The translations under genes and the position numbers were made by a program. Below, piece by piece: positions 33,627 through 44,171 of a stretch of 64,000 nt of DNA (the stretch's first letter is position 1; the number at the start of each line of letters is the position of its first letter). The DNA is taken from positions 36,746-100,745 of the forward strand of contig NZ_JQBY01000008.1 of the NCBI RefSeq assembly GCF_001437405.1. Direction: 5' to 3'. Below the pieces are notes generated by a model. It searched no databases. It was given only the letters and a program-made list of their open reading frames with translations, and was not told where the DNA came from. Source of the DNA: Pediococcus ethanolidurans (GTDB lineage: Bacteria > Bacillota > Bacilli > Lactobacillales > Lactobacillaceae).

Positions 33627-34571
33627 ATGAAAAAAAAGAACCTCATCGGGCTTGGAATTGTGGCCCCAGTGGCACTGGGAATTTCTGGTCTTACTGCCGC
33701 AAGTGCCAAATTATATGACTACGCGTTTCGTCGTGTAGATTACGTTCCTGAAACCTCGGCAGACAAACAAAAATATGCTGATGATTATTATAATTACGTC
33801 AACTGGTTTCATAGTGTGTCTTCTGAACAATGGACACTTCATCCTTCCGACTTAGAAAATCGTGTTGAAGCTACCTTTATTCATGCGGCAAATGAACAAG
33901 CAAAAACAACGGTCGTCATTGCACATGGCTATAAAGGCAATGGAGAAACCATGTCTAATTATGCCAAGATGTTTTATGACATGGGTTACAATGTTTTATT
34001 GCCAGATGATCGTGCCCATGGTAACAGTTCAGGTGATTATATTAACTTTGGCTGGATTGATCGGCTAGATTTTGTTGAATGGACCCATTCTGTGATTAAT
34101 AATGTTGGCGAAGATTCTAAGATTATTATGTTTGGTGTCAGTATGGGTGGGGCCACTATTCAGATGACTAGCGGTGAAAACTTACCACCGCAAGTTAAAT
34201 TGATGATTTCCGATTGTGGTTATTCAGACTTACGATCTGAGTTGGCTTACTTACTTAAACAACAGTTTCACTTATCTCCTACCATCTTTGTTCCAATTAT
34301 CGACGCAATTAACCATCATCGAATGGGTTTTTCAATTGATGACGTTTCTTCGGTTAAACAATTGCGTAAAAATACCCGACCATTCCTGTTTATTCATGGT
34401 GAAAAGGATGTTTACGTGCCAACTTACATGGTAGACGAATGTTTCGAAGCTTGTCCAGAACCCAAAGATATTTGGATTGTTCCAAATGCTTCTCACGCAG
34501 AAAGTTTTTGGATGGATCCAAAAGCTTATCAAGCGAAGGTTCAACAATTTATCAATAAATATTTAAGTTAA
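33627..34571 (+). CDS. Alpha/beta hydrolase with N-terminal membrane anchor
   Basis: 314 residues. A hydrophobic N-terminal segment (about 6-27) suggests an anchor or signal. The hydrolase core has VVIAHGYKGNGETMS (oxyanion region), the nucleophile elbow FGVSMGGAT, LFIHGEKDVYVPTYM with the acid, and NASHAESF with the His. Substrate is likely an ester. It follows the phosphatase gene closely, so a shared operon is likely. A terminator lies after it. Confidence 0.86.
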   Translation: MKKKNLIGLGIVAPVALGISGLTAASAKLYDYAFRRVDYVPETSADKQKYADDYYNYVNWFHSVSSEQWTLHPSDLENRVEATFIHAANEQAKTTVVIAHGYKGNGETMSNYAKMFYDMGYNVLLPDDRAHGNSSGDYINFGWIDRLDFVEWTHSVINNVGEDSKIIMFGVSMGGATIQMTSGENLPPQVKLMISDCGYSDLRSELAYLLKQQFHLSPTIFVPIIDAINHHRMGFSIDDVSSVKQLRKNTRPFLFIHGEKDVYVPTYMVDECFEACPEPKDIWIVPNASHAESFWMDPKAYQAKVQQFINKYLS

Positions 34572-34587
34572 CAAATTAAATAGCTCA

Positions 34588-34642
34588 AAAAAAGATATGA
34601 TTACTAGGAACTCACAGATTCCACGGTAAATCATGTCTTTTA
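34588..34642 (+). terminator. Terminator after the hydrolase gene
   Basis: AAAGATATGATT pairs with AATCATGTCTTTT, with further pairing inside (GGAA/TTCC). Confidence 0.7.
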
Positions 34643-34670
34643 TATATTCGCATTAAAAGCGCTATCATTT

Positions 34671-35081
34671 TTAAGCATTATGCAAAACTTCTAACATTTG
34701 TGCAAAAGTTACTCTTCTTGTTTCTCGAGGAATAAAGCTTCGAATTTCATCTGCATTAAAACCGACTTGTAATTTATTGTGTGTGAAGATAATTGGTTTC
34801 TTTATTAAACTTGGATAGTTCACTAACAATTTGTGTAGTTCAGTAATCGTGAGTGAATCAATGTGTTTTTGACCAAATTTTTTATAAGTTTTAGATCGTT
34901 TGGAAATAATTTCTTCAGCACCATACTCAGTCAGGGACAGAACTTTTTTCAAAGTTTCCATTGAGATTGCCTGAGAAACAACATTAACTTTATCGTAGTC
35001 TAAATTATGTTCATCTAACCATTGACATGCTCTTCGTGCTGAGCCACAACTTGGACCCCATAAAACTGTTATTTTTTCCAT
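34671..35081 (-). CDS. Spx/ArsC-family protein with degenerate CXXC
   Basis: 136 residues of the Spx/MgsR/ArsC thioredoxin-like fold: ITVLWGPSCGSARRACQWLDEH, LTEYGAEEIISKRSKTYKK, and the loop LIKKPIIFTHNKLQVGFNADEIR. In Spx the switch is C-x-x-C at residues 10-13; here the first Cys is kept (PSCGSA, residue 12) but the second is Ala. It may therefore bind RNA polymerase without the classical disulphide switch, or not at all. Other Cys residues (near 19) could substitute. The ATG follows AAGGAGC. Confidence 0.8.
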   Translation of the reverse strand: MEKITVLWGPSCGSARRACQWLDEHNLDYDKVNVVSQAISMETLKKVLSLTEYGAEEIISKRSKTYKKFGQKHIDSLTITELHKLLVNYPSLIKKPIIFTHNKLQVGFNADEIRSFIPRETRRVTFAQMLEVLHNA

Positions 35082-35299
35082 GCGAAACGCTCCTTTTTTC
35101 TTTAACTTATAATTACCATAATTAGAATTATAGACTAAACAATTAGTTTTGTCTATGCTTTTTTATAATAAATTTAATTATTATTAAAAATCCATAATTA
35201 TTTAACTTATCATTACCATGAGCATTCTGTTTTATAACGAGTAAAAGCGTTGTTAAACTTTAGTTAACCCTAAGTCCCCAAGTAAAGGAGGATACCAAA

Positions 35300-35782
35300 A
35301 TGGAAACCAAAAAAACATTGAATTGGAAAGTACTATTGTTCTTTATTGTGGGTGTTGAAGTTCTTGGCAGTCTTTCATCTCTATTCGCTGGAAATATCAA
35401 AGAAATTTACAATTCGCTTTCATTACCACCTTTAGCACCACCAGATTATCTTTTTGGAATTGTATGGCCACTTCTTTATTTATTAATCGCAATTTCAGGC
35501 TATTTAATTTTTCAATCAATTGCGTTTAAAAAAGAAAAAGCAACCAGCTATATTCTGTTTACAATTCAATTAGGGTTAAACTTTGTATGGAGTATTATCT
35601 TTTTCGGCGGTAATTATTACTGGATCGGAGTTTTAATTGTCATTCTATTGAATTTGGTCGTTCTTGCGTGCCTATTACAGTTTTATCGAGTTAACCGCAT
35701 GGCTTCGTTGCTATTAATGCCCTATTTTATTTGGATCCTTTTTGCAACTTACCTAACGATTGGCGTAGCTGTTCTAAACTAA
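35300..35782 (+). CDS. TspO/MBR family membrane protein
   Basis: 160 residues with five hydrophobic segments. LPPLAPPDYLFGIVWPLLYLLIAISGYLIF is the TspO signature (PPxWxFxxxWxxLYxxMG type), and LGLNFVWSIIFF matches the fourth helix. TspO proteins bind porphyrins and take part in stress responses. AAAGGAGGA precedes the ATG. It stands alone. About 190 bases of AT-rich DNA then lead to a terminator at 35975. Confidence 0.88.
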   Translation: METKKTLNWKVLLFFIVGVEVLGSLSSLFAGNIKEIYNSLSLPPLAPPDYLFGIVWPLLYLLIAISGYLIFQSIAFKKEKATSYILFTIQLGLNFVWSIIFFGGNYYWIGVLIVILLNLVVLACLLQFYRVNRMASLLLMPYFIWILFATYLTIGVAVLN

Positions 35783-35974
35783 AGTACTGAAATAAGGTAT
35801 TTTTACTATAGTTAATAAACCTTTATAATTTTCATCACAAAATATTCATAAATAGAGGGTAATATAATAAGCATAGATAAGAGCTAAACAACTTTATCTA
35901 TATGAAAATAGCATACTCCTCCAAAGTTACTATATTTCATTGTTTTTCATGATAACAACCTACTCCCCTATATA

Positions 35975-36009
35975 AAGAGACCGATCAGCGATGATCGGGT
36001 CTTTTTTTT
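35975..36009 (+). terminator. Strong terminator in the gap after the TspO gene
   Basis: AGACCGATCA pairs with TGATCGGGTCT around GCGA, followed by eight T. It is 190 bases from the preceding gene, so it may end a long 3' UTR or a small RNA starting near a TATAAT at 35866. Confidence 0.8.
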
Positions 36010-36083
36010 GATAAAAATTGAATTTTAAACGAAACAACCTATCTTTGGTATAATGTGTTAAGAGTCAGTTTGGAGGGACAATT

Positions 36084-36854
36084 GTGAAAAGAGAACGTTT
36101 ATTAAATATTGAAGGTAGTGTTAATTTCCGTGAATTGGGTGGCTATCAAACTCAGGACGGTCGAACCATTAAATGGCAAAAATTATTGCGATCAGGAGAC
36201 CTCAGTCGTCTGACCGATAAAGATATTCAAAAATTATCTGATTATGGTGTTCACTATGATATCGACTTGCGCTCTCCTTCTGAGGCTAGTTGGTTAAAAG
36301 ATCGGCTGCCGGAAAAAACCATTTATCGTTCATATCCTGTTTATCCAATTGCCAAAAATGATCATTCTGATCTTCCTCAACTTCCCGATGCTACAAGTAA
36401 TATTGATTACTCACATCCCTATGCACTCATGATTTTAAATTCACAAAGTCAGCTTGCCTTCCGAACGCTTTTTCAAGACATGCTTAAAAATGATCAACCA
36501 AATCAATCATTACTCTTTCACTGTGCCGCCGGTAAAGATCGTACAGGTGTGGCGGGATTTTTAATTCTCACTGCACTTGGTGTGGATTATGAAACAATCA
36601 AACAGGATTACATTCTGACAAATATTGTTTATAGTACTTTTGACCAAGATACTTTACGAAAACGTCTGCAAAACGATAAGGCAGAAAGTTTTGTTAACCA
36701 GATGAATGCCGCTTTTCAAGTCCAGGGAGACACGCTAAATGTCGCAAATCAGGCTATTATGGATAACTATGGTAGCTACGGAAAGTATTTTGTTCAAGCA
36801 ATGGACTTATCCGAGCATGATTTAACCGATTTAAGAAAAATTTACCTGGAATAA
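36084..36854 (+). CDS. Tyrosine-protein phosphatase-like protein, paralogue 2
   Basis: 256 residues, clearly homologous to the product at 32.8 kb: GSVNFRELGGYQTQDGRTIKW, GVHYDIDLRSPSEASWLKDR and the P-loop FHCAAGKDRTGVAG. The nucleophile Cys and Arg are present, so it should be active. The start is GTG with TTGGAGGGA upstream. The third paralogue follows 15 bases after its stop, so the two form an operon. Confidence 0.87.
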   Translation: MKRERLLNIEGSVNFRELGGYQTQDGRTIKWQKLLRSGDLSRLTDKDIQKLSDYGVHYDIDLRSPSEASWLKDRLPEKTIYRSYPVYPIAKNDHSDLPQLPDATSNIDYSHPYALMILNSQSQLAFRTLFQDMLKNDQPNQSLLFHCAAGKDRTGVAGFLILTALGVDYETIKQDYILTNIVYSTFDQDTLRKRLQNDKAESFVNQMNAAFQVQGDTLNVANQAIMDNYGSYGKYFVQAMDLSEHDLTDLRKIYLE

Positions 36855-36869
36855 CAAAGAAGGCTCATT

Positions 36870-37646
36870 ATGGAAAAACAACGTATTTTACCTATTCAAT
36901 CTGGTTTAAATTTTCGTGAATTAGGTGGCTATCCTACAAAAGACGGCAAAACCATTAAATGGCAAAAAATTTTACGATCTGGATATCTTTCCGTACTAAC
37001 AAAAAAAGATCAAAATTATCTTCTTGATTATGGGTTACGTTATGTTGTGGACTTGCGTTCAGATTACGAGATCATCCGCAATCCAGATCCAAGAATGACT
37101 GATGTACAACAAATTCCAGCATCCGTTTATCCCTTTAGTAATCGACCATCAACAAGTTTTAGCCAGTTTTTCAAACGACTTTTTCATAAAGATGCTGTTA
37201 AAAAGCCAAGTGCACTTAGCGATCCTTATGAACTAATGGTTCTAGATAGCCATGCCCAGGGAGCGTTTCGAAAATTATTTCAAACACTGCTTAAAAATGA
37301 GCAGCCAAACAAGGCCGTTCTTTTTCATTGTGCTGCTGGTAAAGATCGCACCGGAATTGCTGCTTTTCTAATTCTAAGTGCTCTTGGCGTTGATCAAAAA
37401 ACGATCGAAGAAGATTATCTGCTCTCAAACAAAGTTCTTTTTGGAACCACAACGATTAAAACTGAAGCAACCAATAACACGGCTATTAATCGTATGAATC
37501 AAGCACGTAATGTCGATCTTCATAGTTTGCGCTTAGCAGCCAAGGCGATCACTTCCGAATATGGCGATATGATAAACTATCTTAACCAGGCAATGGTGCT
37601 TTCAAACGACGACATTGCGGAACTAAAACGCCTGTATACCGAATAA
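36870..37646 (+). CDS. Tyrosine-protein phosphatase-like protein, paralogue 3
   Basis: 258 residues with GLNFRELGGYPTKDGKTIKW, LRYVVDLRSDYEI and the P-loop FHCAAGKDRTGIAA. It differs from paralogue 2 mainly in the region between residues 70 and 120, which carries a basic insert (FFKRLFHKDAVKKP). Closely spaced downstream of paralogue 2 with AAGAAGG as ribosome-binding site. No terminator is clear before the structured element at 37743. Confidence 0.87.
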   Translation: MEKQRILPIQSGLNFRELGGYPTKDGKTIKWQKILRSGYLSVLTKKDQNYLLDYGLRYVVDLRSDYEIIRNPDPRMTDVQQIPASVYPFSNRPSTSFSQFFKRLFHKDAVKKPSALSDPYELMVLDSHAQGAFRKLFQTLLKNEQPNKAVLFHCAAGKDRTGIAAFLILSALGVDQKTIEEDYLLSNKVLFGTTTIKTEATNNTAINRMNQARNVDLHSLRLAAKAITSEYGDMINYLNQAMVLSNDDIAELKRLYTE

Positions 37647-37742
37647 CCCAATTCGTTATTTTAACTAACTACAACTTAAAAATATAAAAGTAAGTCAAAC
37701 TTCTGATATTAAACAGTTTAACTCAACAAAATGGACTAATTA

Positions 37743-38346
37743 CTAAAGGTTGAAAGCACAAAAATGTATCTAATTGCCTGACACAAAAGTGTTCATGATG
37801 ACAAAATTAGATTAAAATGCCGTCTTCCAGCAAATTTGGGCTGGAACGTAGTGCGAGTTCTTGCGGCGGTCTTGGCCACAAGAATCGACATCGTACGAAG
37901 TATCAAGATTTTCGGAACGAAAATCATTCTTCTTTACGTAGTAGTGGACACGACTTAGAGCCGAAGTACACGTCTCTAAGCTCGGCCTTTATCTAAGCGA
38001 AACCCGCTAAGATAAATGTCACTACTGAGCCCATTTGCTTCCAGATTAAGCCTAATCTTTGTAATCAACACATCGATATAAAAGGTGTTATATCAATGTT
38101 ACTGAGTATTATTTAACATCAAACATTTTTAGTCCGGAGGCGATTGGTCTCAGGGGTGAAATTATTCTTAGTAATTTATTACTTAGAATAAGGCCGAGTT
38201 TGAAGACAAGTGTACTTCTTGGCTTCAAATCGTGCGCCCACCCCGTTCCAGACCGAGTGAGCCGCAGGACGGCAGTTAGACTATTTTTATAGGCTACGTC
38301 GTTTAACATCAGTTATTGAAGTAATTTTGATACTTTCAACCTTTAG
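37743..38346. mobile_element. S-family structured element B (two cassettes)
   Basis: 604 bases with CTAAAGGTTGAAAG at the left and CTTTCAACCTTTAG at the right. The left half matches the reverse complement of element C (one cassette: GTAGTG/CACTAC closing stem, TTAGAG/CTCTAA, and TTATCTAAGCG-type hairpin). The right half is the reverse of element A's cassette (GGGGTG/CACCCC, TTTGAAG/CTTCAAA). A linker of about 90 bases joins them. No gene lies inside; a 66-residue frame at 38109 is not credible. Confidence 0.75.
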
Positions 38347-38356
38347 GCTTAATTAT

Positions 38357-38400
38357 CAAAAAGAGCATTTGGAAGGGTTAAATTCCAAATGCTCTTTTTA
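38357..38400 (-). terminator. Terminator after the small membrane protein gene
   Basis: AAAAAGAGCATTTGGAA pairs with TTCCAAATGCTCTTTTT. Confidence 0.88.
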
Positions 38401-38401
38401 T

Positions 38402-38659
38402 CTACACAAACACGAGTAAAACTACTGCTAGCAAGAATGCCACACCCAAGAATGCTGCTGAGACAGCTTCCCAGCGATTTGCACCCTTCATGTCCATTCG
38501 CAGTCCAAATAAAACACTAAAAGCTAAAATAAGAATCAACATTTTTTCGATTTCTGAATAGCCATTGCTTCTCTGAAAATATCCGGTAAACCATCCTACA
38601 ATACAAGCAATGATTACCACAATGCCAAGACCAAAATCTGTCCAATACTTTGTGCGCAT
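38402..38659 (-). CDS. Small membrane protein of unknown function
   Basis: 85 residues with three predicted membrane segments (about 8-26, 40-53 and 64-84), basic at the N-terminus and ending in a hydrophobic tail. Tight against its terminator. The ATG has TAGGATGTGGG upstream. Family not recognised. Confidence 0.65.
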   Translation of the reverse strand: MRTKYWTDFGLGIVVIIACIVGWFTGYFQRSNGYSEIEKMLILILAFSVLFGLRMDMKGANRWEAVSAAFLGVAFLLAVVLLVFV

Positions 38660-38748
38660 GTTCCCACATCCTATGTTTAATATTGTTTCTATACTACCTT
38701 ACTTGGGGGCTGAATAGCAATTGCATCTCCGGAACCTTTATCATTTTT

Positions 38749-38970
38749 ACCGAGTCTGAGGACAACTTCACAAGTCAGCCAAGTAAATATAAGCTGGGTT
38801 CCATGCGGGATACGATCCCGCCTCCACCCAGCATTCATTACATCATTTCCGCCGAGTCCGAGGACAACTTCACAAGTCAGCCAAGTAAATATAAGCTGGG
38901 TTCCCAGCGGGATGCGATCCCGCCTCCACCCAGCTTATATTTACTTGGCTTAACGACTTGTTCCGTTCAC
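38749..38970. repeat. H-family hairpin array 5 (two copies)
   Basis: Each copy starts CCGAGTC-GAGGACAACTTCAC, with arm AGCCAAGTAAATATAAGCTG and a GCGGGAT-CGATCCCGC core. Only the second copy has the matching right arm (CAGCTTATATTTACTTGGCT). It lies between divergent genes, 60 bases before the ASCH gene. Confidence 0.85.
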
Positions 38971-39029
38971 TTTTTTCTTTCCTCGTGCTACACTACAGTC
39001 AACAAATAATATAGATAGGACTGATCATT

Positions 39030-39491
39030 ATGGCTACTAGCTCCGAAAAAATCTGGACCGACTTTTCCGAATCCCATCATCTCACCAACAAAACCTTTCA
39101 AACTCGCTGGTTTGGTGAACAATCCAACTCTGCCGAAGTCCAAGACCTCACCAACAAAATTCTTGCCGGTGACAAAATTTCCACCTCTAAACCTTTGGGA
39201 TACTACTCTTCTGAGGGGGAACAAATTCCTCAAGTTGGTGATTATTACGTACTCTTAAATGCCGACATGCATCCCGTCGGCATCATCGAAACCGTTGTTT
39301 CCGAATTAGTTCCCTTTTTCCGCGTTTCCGCCGAACACGCTTATAACGAGGCTGAGGGCGATCGCACGCTTTCCGATTGGCAAGAACGCAGCCAGACTAA
39401 ATTTACCAAACAAATGAAAAAGTATGACCGTACCTTTTCGACCAACGATCCCATTGTTTGTGAAGTCATCAAACTCGTTTACAAGGATTAA
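39030..39491 (+). CDS. ASCH domain protein
   Basis: 153 residues. The ASCH fold is indicated by TFQTRWFGEQSNSAEVQDLTNKILAGDKISTSK, VGDYYVLLNADMHPVGIIETV and VSAEHAYNEAEGDRTLSDWQE, the last being the usual EGD.TLxxW motif. ASCH proteins bind RNA or act as amidohydrolases on modified nucleosides; which applies is unknown. It stands upstream of a HicB-like gene, 90 bases away. Confidence 0.82.
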   Translation: MATSSEKIWTDFSESHHLTNKTFQTRWFGEQSNSAEVQDLTNKILAGDKISTSKPLGYYSSEGEQIPQVGDYYVLLNADMHPVGIIETVVSELVPFFRVSAEHAYNEAEGDRTLSDWQERSQTKFTKQMKKYDRTFSTNDPIVCEVIKLVYKD

Positions 39492-39582
39492 TTATAATAA
39501 TCATATGAATTTACTTATCAATTCAATGCATGTATAATACACATTATAGAAAACTAAACTGTAAAAAGTTAGGAGAATGTGT

Positions 39583-39942
39583 ATGAAAATTTACCCAGCT
39601 ATTTACTCTGTCCAAAACGGAATCGTCGAATTATTAATTCCTGATTTTCCCGGTATGTTAATTGAGGGAAAGACTTTAGTTGAGGCTACCGAAAAGGCCG
39701 AAAAGTTAATTATTGCCCAGGGAAAACTTCCTGAACCTTCTAATATGAATAACACTCATTTAGTTGAAGGCGAACATATCATTATGTTACCCATCACTGA
39801 GTATGCGGGAAAAAACACCAAACGAATTCGTCGCAATGTAACTATCCCACAATATTTAAATGACTGGGCCAAACAAACGGGGATTAATGTGTCACAAGTG
39901 CTCACAGAAGCTCTTGACCAAAAGTTCAAAACAGCTGATTAA
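39583..39942 (+). CDS. HicB-like antitoxin-type protein without HicA
   Basis: About 119 residues. The N-terminal half (YPAIYSVQNGIVELLIPDFPGMLIEGKTLVEATEKAEKLI) is the partial RNase H-like HicB fold; the C-terminal part (RIRRNVTIPQYLNDWAKQTGINVSQVLTEALDQ) is a ribbon-helix-helix DNA-binding domain. No HicA toxin frame lies on either side. The start at 39583 is preferred because AGGAGA lies seven bases before it; an ATG at 39577 is too close to that site. It may be an orphan regulator. Confidence 0.82.
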   Translation: MKIYPAIYSVQNGIVELLIPDFPGMLIEGKTLVEATEKAEKLIIAQGKLPEPSNMNNTHLVEGEHIIMLPITEYAGKNTKRIRRNVTIPQYLNDWAKQTGINVSQVLTEALDQKFKTAD

Positions 39943-40089
39943 TAAGTCATTGACAAGTGTTCAAATAATAAACCAAATTAAATTGAGTACCCACATAGAA
40001 ACGGAGAATGACATTTTCTTCGTTTCTTTTCTTTTTGTCTATATCAACAAACCAGTCGTGGTAAACTAGCTTTAAAGGAGACGTTTTCC

Positions 40090-41313
40090 ATGACAACAAC
40101 CACACCTAGAAGCTGGAAATTAAACGTTGGCTTTTTTCTAGCTGCACAAAACCTTTTTCTCTTCGGCTCATCAGCCGTCTATTTTGCTATTCTCTGGTAT
40201 ATTGCCCTTCAAACCTCATCTGGAACCTGGATTATGTTAGCCACAATGGCCACCACCCTTCCCCAAATTTTAATTTCTCTGTGGGCAGGAATTTGGTCGG
40301 ATCAATACAGTCGAAAAAAATTGATTGTCGCTTCCAGCGGATTAGTCACATTTTTAACCATCTTAACAGCTCTAATTTATTTTTTTATTTCACGAGATTT
40401 ATGGTTATTACTACTAATCGCAGCAGTTCGTTCGTTAGGTTCAGGTGTTCAAACACCGGCAGGAAATGCATTATTACCAGAAATTACGCCAAAAAAAGAG
40501 CTTTCCCGGATTAATGGCCTAAATCAGTTTGTTAGCTCGATTCTTTTGCTAATCTCACCAATTTTAAGTGGCGTTATCCTAGGAAGACTCGGAATTATAT
40601 TTGTTTTTGTCGTTGATTTGGTTACAGCAACCACCGGTATCATTTTGATGCTGTGTATTCATGTTAAACAGTTTAAACAAGAGCAGCAAAATCAAGTTGC
40701 CGGTCTAACTGGCATTTGGGAAGGTCTCCAATACACCTTTTCTCATCAATACTTACGTAACTTCATGCTTTTTACTTTGATTGCGTTTATGTTAGTCGCA
40801 CCGTCTTCACAGCTATCCACTCTCTACGTCAAACGCACATTTGGATCAGCCGTTTGGCGACTTACTTTAAACGAATTATTATGGACAATGGGTGCACTAC
40901 TTGGTAGTTTCTACATCACCATTCATAAGCATCTACCTTATAAAATTCGTTTGATTGCCATTGGTTTTGCCGGTTCAGGGATTAGTTTTGCTGTGATGGG
41001 ACTTCCCGAACCGTTTTGGGTCTACTTGCTTTTTATGTTTTTCTCAGGAATTTGCATGCCTATTATTCAAGCAACCTCAAACATTTTAATTCAAGAAAAT
41101 GTTTCACCAGCCAAAATGGGACGCGTCTTTTCTATTCTTCAAATCGTGTCAACGGGAATTTATCCAATCGCCATGTTAGTTTATGGCCCCTTGGCAGACG
41201 TCATAGCCATTCGCTACATCCTCATTGTCACTGGTCTTTTTTTAATCGGGGTAGCCGTTATTTTTTACAAACGTCTCCCTCAATTGACAGACAAACTTAA
41301 AGAGTTACGCTAG
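40090..41313 (+). CDS. MFS transporter, multidrug-efflux type
   Basis: 407 residues, 12 predicted membrane segments. The loop 2-3 motif is [13 protein letters not shown], typical of drug/H+ antiporters; [21 protein letters not shown] follows. It resembles the MFS_3 group (macrolide or tetracycline-type efflux). AAAGGAG precedes the ATG. Its last four bases overlap the end of purB on the opposite strand. Substrate not predictable. Confidence 0.85.
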   Translation: MTTTTPRSWKLNVGFFLAAQNLFLFGSSAVYFAILWYIALQTSSGTWIMLATMATTLPQILISLWAGIWSDQYSRKKLIVASSGLVTFLTILTALIYFFISRDLWLLLLIAAVRSLGSGVQTPAGNALLPEITPKKELSRINGLNQFVSSILLLISPILSGVILGRLGIIFVFVVDLVTATTGIILMLCIHVKQFKQEQQNQVAGLTGIWEGLQYTFSHQYLRNFMLFTLIAFMLVAPSSQLSTLYVKRTFGSAVWRLTLNELLWTMGALLGSFYITIHKHLPYKIRLIAIGFAGSGISFAVMGLPEPFWVYLLFMFFSGICMPIIQATSNILIQENVSPAKMGRVFSILQIVSTGIYPIAMLVYGPLADVIAIRYILIVTGLFLIGVAVIFYKRLPQLTDKLKELR

Positions 41314-42605
41314 TCTAATCCAACGCGATTAAAAATATAATCCACATTTTTTAGATGATACCTATAATCAAAGGCATCATCTATTTCTTTTGGAGAAAGA
41401 TGACTCTTAATTACTGGATCGGCTTCCACTAATGGCTTAAATTGAATCTCTTCATCCCAAGCTTTAGCAGTTAGCGGTTGAATTTGATCGTAAGCCTCCT
41501 CACGAGATAAACCAGCATCAATTAGTTTTAATAAAACACGTTGACTGTAAATCAGGCCAAAACTACGATGCATATTGGCCTTCATATGTTCCGGAAAAAC
41601 CGTAAGATTACCAATGATATTTGTCATTCGGTGTAAAATATAATCCACCAGAATTGTGGTATCAGGTAAAATAATTCGTTCTGCCGATGAATGTGAAATG
41701 TCACGCTCATGCCATAAATTAACGTCCTCGTAGGCCGTTTGTACGTGACCTCTGATTACTCTCGCCAGACCGGAAACGTTCTCAGAACCGATTGGATTAC
41801 GTTTATGCGGCATTGCAGAAGAACCCTTCTGTCCAGGAGCAAAATGTTCTTCAACTTCACGTACTTCTGATTTTTGTAACCCGCGAATTTCAGTTGCAAA
41901 CTCTTCAATACTTGTCGCAATTAAAGCAAGTGTGGCAATATATTCTGCATGCAAATCACGGGGTAAAATTTGAGTGGAAATTTCTTGAGCATTCAATCCC
42001 AGCTCTGCGCAAACAAAACCTTCAACTTCTGGCGGGACATTGGCAAAGGTACCAACCGCACCACTAATTTTTCCAGCTTCCACACCCTTAGCAGCATGTT
42101 CAAAGCGTTCAATATCACGGTTAATTTCGGAATACCAACGGGCTAACTTCAAGCCAAATGTCATCGGTTCTGCATGAACACCATGAGTTCGACCCATCAT
42201 TACGGTATACTTATATTTTTTGGCTTGTGTGGCTAAAGTTTCCTTAAATACTTCAAGATCTTTGCGAATAATCACATTTGCTTCTTTTAAACGACAACCT
42301 TGAGCTGTATCGACCACATCAGTACTTGTCAGCCCATAGTGTACCCACTTTTTTTCTTCACCTAATGATTCTGATACATCACGTGTAAAAGCAATCACAT
42401 CATGGTGAGTCACTGCTTCTATTTCAGCAATTCGATTTTCATTGAATTGTGCATTTTTTTCAATTTTAGTCACATCCGTTGCAGGAATTTTACCTAGTTT
42501 TCCCCATGCTTTAACTGCTGCAACTTCAACCTTTAACCAGGATGCGTACTGATTGTGCAAACTCCAGACATTAGCCATTTCTTTACGAGTATATCTATCT
42601 AACAT
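41310..42605 (-). CDS. purB: Adenylosuccinate lyase
   Basis: 431 residues. [23 protein letters not shown] and the fumarase/aspartase signature [11 protein letters not shown] are all present. The enzyme cleaves adenylosuccinate to AMP and also SAICAR to AICAR, both with release of fumarate. It is divergent from purA, whose product makes adenylosuccinate, so the two adjacent steps of AMP synthesis share one intergenic region. GAGGGA precedes the ATG. Confidence 0.96.
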   Translation of the reverse strand: MLDRYTRKEMANVWSLHNQYASWLKVEVAAVKAWGKLGKIPATDVTKIEKNAQFNENRIAEIEAVTHHDVIAFTRDVSESLGEEKKWVHYGLTSTDVVDTAQGCRLKEANVIIRKDLEVFKETLATQAKKYKYTVMMGRTHGVHAEPMTFGLKLARWYSEINRDIERFEHAAKGVEAGKISGAVGTFANVPPEVEGFVCAELGLNAQEISTQILPRDLHAEYIATLALIATSIEEFATEIRGLQKSEVREVEEHFAPGQKGSSAMPHKRNPIGSENVSGLARVIRGHVQTAYEDVNLWHERDISHSSAERIILPDTTILVDYILHRMTNIIGNLTVFPEHMKANMHRSFGLIYSQRVLLKLIDAGLSREEAYDQIQPLTAKAWDEEIQFKPLVEADPVIKSHLSPKEIDDAFDYRYHLKNVDYIFNRVGLD

Positions 42606-42669
42606 TCGTGTCCCTCACAATTTCAAGTTTAATTTAAGTGTTTCAAATATCCGTGTAATACTATAGCAT

Positions 42670-42810
42670 ACATATATCGGTTATTCCACACAGATACACC
42701 TATTTAACGGTTTTAAATTGTTTTTATACCGTTTTAATCCGTACTTTATAAACTATTTATTTTTTATAATTCGGTTTTTGCTTGCATTTAGTTTAAAACC
42801 TTGTTACACT
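42670..42810. promoter_or_regulatory. purB-purA divergent control region with PurBox-like sites
   Basis: A purA promoter is visible: TTGCAT (42782-42787), 17 bases, TACACT (42805-42810). Upstream, CCGA-centred sequences resemble the PurR PurBox (AWWWCCGAACWWT): AAAACCGAATTAT on the minus strand near 42766-42778, and ATAACCGATATAT near 42671-42683. Further ACCGTTTTA motifs occur between. PurR control is an inference. Confidence 0.45.
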
Positions 42811-42849
42811 TATTTGGTTGTTTAAATCATATTATTCGGGGGTCATTAA

Positions 42850-44142
<1,293 letters not shown>

Positions 44143-44171
44143 TTTTTCGAACTTGAATAGGAGTGATAAAC

